Of a stretch of 7,730 nucleotides of DNA, positions 5,827 to 7,730 are shown piece by piece (position 1 is the stretch's first letter; every line of letters starts with the position of its first letter). A program made the translations under genes and the position numbers. A model generated the notes under the pieces. That model ran no database searches. It was not told the origin of the DNA and worked only from the letters and a program-made list of their open reading frames with translations. The DNA lies in contig JANXWU010000386.1 in assembly GCA_025350985.1 (NCBI GenBank), positions 1-7,730 of the forward strand. Direction: 5' to 3'. The stretch is from Spartobacteria bacterium (lineage in GTDB: Bacteria > Verrucomicrobiota > Verrucomicrobiia > Chthoniobacterales > Chthoniobacteraceae).

Positions 5827-6680
5827 TTTTCCTTGCCGGTCACTTCGAGAAAAAACCGCTCCAGCGTCCGTTGCGGCTGGTGCTGCGCGATCAGTTTCGC
5901 ATCCGAGCCGGAGACGAGCGCGCCGATCTGCCGCAACAAATCCGGCGACGCATTTTCGAGGATCAACTCGGTCTGATTCTCGATGGAAATCAACTCTTCG
6001 AGCCTGCCTTCGCGCACCAGCTTGCCCTGATGCAAAATGCCAATCCGGTCGCAAATTTCCTGCACCTGCTCCAGCAAATGCGAGCAGAGCATCACCGTGA
6101 TTCCGCGCGTTTTGAAATTCAAAATCAGGTCGCGAATCTCGCGCGAGCCGGCCGGATCGACGCCCGCCGTCGGCTCATCGAGCACGAGCAAGCGCGGCTC
6201 CTGCACCAGCGCCTGCGCCAGCCCGATGCGCTGCAGCATTCCTTTCGAGTACCCGCCCAGCCGCCGGTCGCGCGCGCCTTCCAAGCCGACGAGCGCCAGC
6301 AATTCGCGCGTGCGTTCCCGCAGTTTGGCCCCGCGCAGTCCGCAGATTTTTCCGTAAAAAAACAGCGTCTCCTCGCCGGTCAGGAATTTATAAAAATACG
6401 GATTCTCCGGCAGGAAACCGACCTGCTCCCGGCTCTCCACCTCGCTGCTGTCGCGCCCGAAAATCGTCGTCGTCCCCTCGGTCGGCGAGACCAGTCCGAG
6501 GATGATTTTCATCGTCGTGCTTTTGCCGGAACCGTTCGGGCCGAGCAGACCGTACACCTGCCCCGGCTCGACATGCAGCGAGAGATTCCGCACGGCCACG
6601 ACGCGCTCCCGCTTGAAGGGAATCGGGTAAACCTTCGTCAGGTTGCGGATGGAAATGGCGGGAACGAGCGAATCAGCCAT
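5823..6680 (-). CDS. ABC transporter ATP-binding protein (ABC-2/CcmA type)
   Basis: A 285-aa nucleotide-binding subunit that powers the permease encoded next to it. Motifs in order: Walker A GPNGSGKST (47-55, K53); Q-loop region GFLPENP, where E92 takes the usual Gln place, common in this subfamily; signature YSKGMLQR (144-151); Walker B LLVLDE (164-169, catalytic E169); D-loop AGVDP (172-176); switch H201 in CSHLL. The N-terminus (AISIRNLTKVYPIPFKRERVVAV) has the usual A-loop Tyr (Y18). Residues about 215-285 form the C-terminal extension typical of ABC-2 ATPases. The start ATG at 6678-6680 is 12 bases after the small upstream gene's stop, with no clear Shine-Dalgarno. The stop overlaps the permease start by four bases (ATGA). 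Confidence 0.97.
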   Translation of the reverse strand: MADSLVPAISIRNLTKVYPIPFKRERVVAVRNLSLHVEPGQVYGLLGPNGSGKSTTMKIILGLVSPTEGTTTIFGRDSSEVESREQVGFLPENPYFYKFLTGEETLFFYGKICGLRGAKLRERTRELLALVGLEGARDRRLGGYSKGMLQRIGLAQALVQEPRLLVLDEPTAGVDPAGSREIRDLILNFKTRGITVMLCSHLLEQVQEICDRIGILHQGKLVREGRLEELISIENQTELILENASPDLLRQIGALVSGSDAKLIAQHQPQRTLERFFLEVTGKEK

Positions 6681-6692
6681 GAAAAACGCGAA

Positions 6693-6914
6693 TCAAACTT
6701 TCGCCGCCTTTTCCGATTTCGACACGGAAACAATCACCAGCGGGTTGAGAAAATGGACGTGGTCTTTGCGGTCAGAGATGAAAATTTGTCCGCCCAGCGG
6801 TGACATGAAGAAGAAGTCCGGATGCGGTACGCGAAGCTTTCGACCATCCGCGAGATGCACGGAGAAAGGAACGAACGGTTGGCCATGCCAAAGCTCGCGC
6901 AGAGTTTTTTGCAT
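6693..6914 (-). CDS. Small conserved-looking protein ('PFVPFSVHLADGR' type), unknown function
   Basis: A 73-aa protein with no signal peptide or membrane segment. It reads as a compact beta-rich domain: LRELWHGQPFVPFSVHLADG, then RKLRVPHPDFFFMSP, then GQIFISDRKDHVHFLNPLVIVSVS. I recall a family of small Planctomycetes and Verrucomicrobia proteins with the same layout (PFRPF, HLADGR, V-HPEF, D---ID-L-V), usually annotated hypothetical. No function is known to me. The ordered motif layout supports a real gene rather than a chance frame. It lies 12 bases before the ABC ATPase start and 48 bases after the acylphosphatase stop, so it is probably the first gene of the transporter cluster or a member of a longer operon. 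The ATG at 6912-6914 has no strong Shine-Dalgarno. Confidence 0.75.
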   Translation of the reverse strand: MQKTLRELWHGQPFVPFSVHLADGRKLRVPHPDFFFMSPLGGQIFISDRKDHVHFLNPLVIVSVSKSEKAAKV

Positions 6915-6939
6915 GGCGCAAACTACGGAACATCTCGGG

Positions 6940-6957
6940 CGCTGGCAATGACCAGCG
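6940..6957 (-). other. Intercistronic hairpin between acylphosphatase and small protein genes
   Basis: A 6-bp perfect stem (CGCTGG with CCAGCG) and a 6-base loop lie in the only sizeable gap (48 bases) of the minus-strand gene run. No T-run follows, so it is at best a weak attenuator or processing site and could be chance. Confidence 0.3.
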
Positions 6958-6962
6958 AGACG

Positions 6963-7241
6963 TTAAAATACGATTTCAAATCCTTTCGATACCAAGCCCG
7001 GTGCCATTTCGTGTTCTTGCACTCCTTTGATCAGCGACCCCAGTTCGCTCGCGCGAATCGCTTCGAGAAAAGCGCGCACTTCATCCGCGTCTCCGCGGGC
7101 TTGCAGTTCCACGCGGCCATCCGGCAGATTTTTCACCCAGCCGGTCACGTCGTAACCTTTCGCAATCTGCCGCGTCGTGTATCGAAAGCCGACGCCTTGG
7201 ACGCGGCCCTCGTAAAAAACCTGTCGTCCGCTCGCCGGCAT
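6963..7241 (-). CDS. acyP: Acylphosphatase
   Basis: A 92-aa protein of normal family length. It carries the family signature GRVQGVGFRYTTRQIA (12-27), with catalytic R20, and GWVKNLPDGRVEL (34-46), with catalytic N38. The C-terminal GFEIVF strand is also typical. Acylphosphatase hydrolyses carboxyl-phosphate mixed anhydrides such as 1,3-bisphosphoglycerate or acetyl phosphate in the cytoplasm; its physiological substrate is usually unclear. The ATG at 7239-7241 is five bases after the stop of the cytochrome gene (TGACCGCGATG), so translation is likely coupled. No functional link with the cytochrome is evident. Confidence 0.96.
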   Translation of the reverse strand: MPASGRQVFYEGRVQGVGFRYTTRQIAKGYDVTGWVKNLPDGRVELQARGDADEVRAFLEAIRASELGSLIKGVQEHEMAPGLVSKGFEIVF

Positions 7242-7246
7242 CGCGG

Positions 7247-7567
7247 TCAGCGCACCTCGCGCGCGATTCGCAAATAATCGAGCAACGCGCGCTGGTCCGC
7301 CGAGTTCAGCTTTGCGCGCCGCGACATGTCTTCAAGGACGCCCGCGGCTTTGGGCGCGTCGAATTTTTCCATTGGCTGAAGGCTGTGGCATTCGGTGCAG
7401 CGGCGGGCGTAAATCGCGCGTCCGGTGGCGAGCGTTGCGGGCGCGACGTGACGCCGGGCGGCGACGGCCAGCATGCCAGCGGAAACGGGCGGAGCGTTGC
7501 GTGAATCGACCGCGCATCCGGCGAGCAGGAACAGGAACCCCGCGGCAATTTTTCGGGTGAGCGGCAT
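7247..7567 (-). CDS. Small c-type cytochrome lipoprotein
   Basis: A 106-aa exported protein. Residues 4-18 form a lipoprotein signal: T4, R5-K6, a hydrophobic stretch and lipobox LAGC, with C18 as the lipidated cysteine. A single haem site CTECH lies at 57-61. M81, in LEDMSRRAKLNSADQRALLDYL, is the likely distal haem ligand, followed by the usual C-terminal helix. The layout (CxxCH, then about 20 residues to Met, then 'LS..E...LL.YL') matches small membrane-anchored monohaem cytochromes that pass electrons at the outer face of the membrane. I chose the ATG at 7565-7567 over the GTG at 7594, because the preceding gene's stop is one base away (TAACATG) and this start puts the signal peptide at the very N-terminus. 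The redox partner is unknown. Confidence 0.9.
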   Translation of the reverse strand: MPLTRKIAAGFLFLLAGCAVDSRNAPPVSAGMLAVAARRHVAPATLATGRAIYARRCTECHSLQPMEKFDAPKAAGVLEDMSRRAKLNSADQRALLDYLRIAREVR

Positions 7568-7568
7568 G

Positions 7569-7730
7569 TTAAAAGGTGACACCGAAAATCGCACGCAGTT
7601 GAAAATCCGGCTCGTCGGCCACGCGCGTCAGTTGCACCACCGGCGTGAGCGTCACCCACCAATTTCCCTGGCGATACGAGGCATTTGGCCCGGCCCAGAC
7701 CGGCTGCGCGCCGGCGTGCGCCCAGTTGGG
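7569..7730 (-). CDS. C-terminus of probable outer-membrane beta-barrel protein (partial)
   Basis: The last 53 codons of a gene that begins beyond the right edge. The visible end alternates polar and hydrophobic residues: ASYRQGNWWVTLTPVVQLTR, a turn at VADEPD, then FQLRAIFGVTF and a TAA stop. A terminal Phe with alternating hydrophobic residues (L, A/I, G/V, F) is the classic signal read by the BAM machinery for beta-barrel insertion. The two visible strands with a short turn fit a barrel hairpin. The function of the whole protein cannot be told. Its stop is one base from the cytochrome start, so the two are likely translated together. Confidence 0.72.
   Translation of the reverse strand, partial: PNWAHAGAQPVWAGPNASYRQGNWWVTLTPVVQLTRVADEPDFQLRAIFGVTF

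Noticed and set aside
5827..6054. Longer N-terminus for the ABC permease
   Set aside because: The extra residues are Arg/Asp-rich and overlap the ATPase gene in another frame. The ATGA overlap marks the natural start.
5871..6803. 310-codon plus-strand frame opposite the ABC ATPase
   Set aside because: It lies opposite an ATPase with every canonical motif and is a composition artefact.

Overview
The window is a G+C-rich, gene-dense bacterial chromosome segment. Nothing in it gives a species. The combination of features fits a Verrucomicrobia-type (PVC) bacterium: short interspersed repeats of kinds I recall from such genomes, a small 'PFxPF..HLADGR' protein, an ABC/TPR gene cluster, and few strong Shine-Dalgarno sites. 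This assignment is inference from pattern memory. No phage, transposase, CRISPR or toxin/defence genes are visible. It reads as ordinary chromosomal backbone in which the interspersed repeats are the most unusual content.

Layout. Positions 1-168 (minus) hold the N-terminus of a two-component response regulator that runs off the left edge. Divergent from it, 350-1843 (plus) encodes an aldehyde-dehydrogenase-superfamily protein. That gene keeps the catalytic Cys but lacks the usual general-base Glu, and a 59-bp double-hairpin repeat is inserted in frame in it (1445-1503). A 185-bp gap follows with no clear gene. Then comes a complete one-piece tmRNA gene (ssrA) on the minus strand, 2029-2389, with tag ADHEDLALAA. 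Positions 2390-2565 contain a second type of interspersed repeat. A TTG-started CxxCxxCC (YkgJ-type) metal-binding protein follows at 2566-3111 (plus). The convergent gap 3112-3405 holds a third repeat, a near-perfect 20-bp inverted pair.

From 7730 down to 3406 everything lies on the minus strand and is closely packed. In transcription order it contains: the C-terminus of a probable outer-membrane beta-barrel protein; a lipoprotein c-type cytochrome; acylphosphatase; a 73-aa conserved-looking small protein; an ABC ATPase; its ABC-2 permease (ATGA overlap); a membrane-anchored TPR-like protein; and a GTG-started metallophosphoesterase. The ABC ATPase and permease form one transporter. The TPR-like protein and phosphoesterase follow at 26-bp and 10-bp spacing, so they are probably co-transcribed with it. 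The transporter substrate cannot be read from sequence.

I see no clearly novel biochemical system. The best leads are the in-frame, strand-symmetric repeat inside the dehydrogenase, the number of different repeat families in about 2 kb, and the altered active site of that dehydrogenase.
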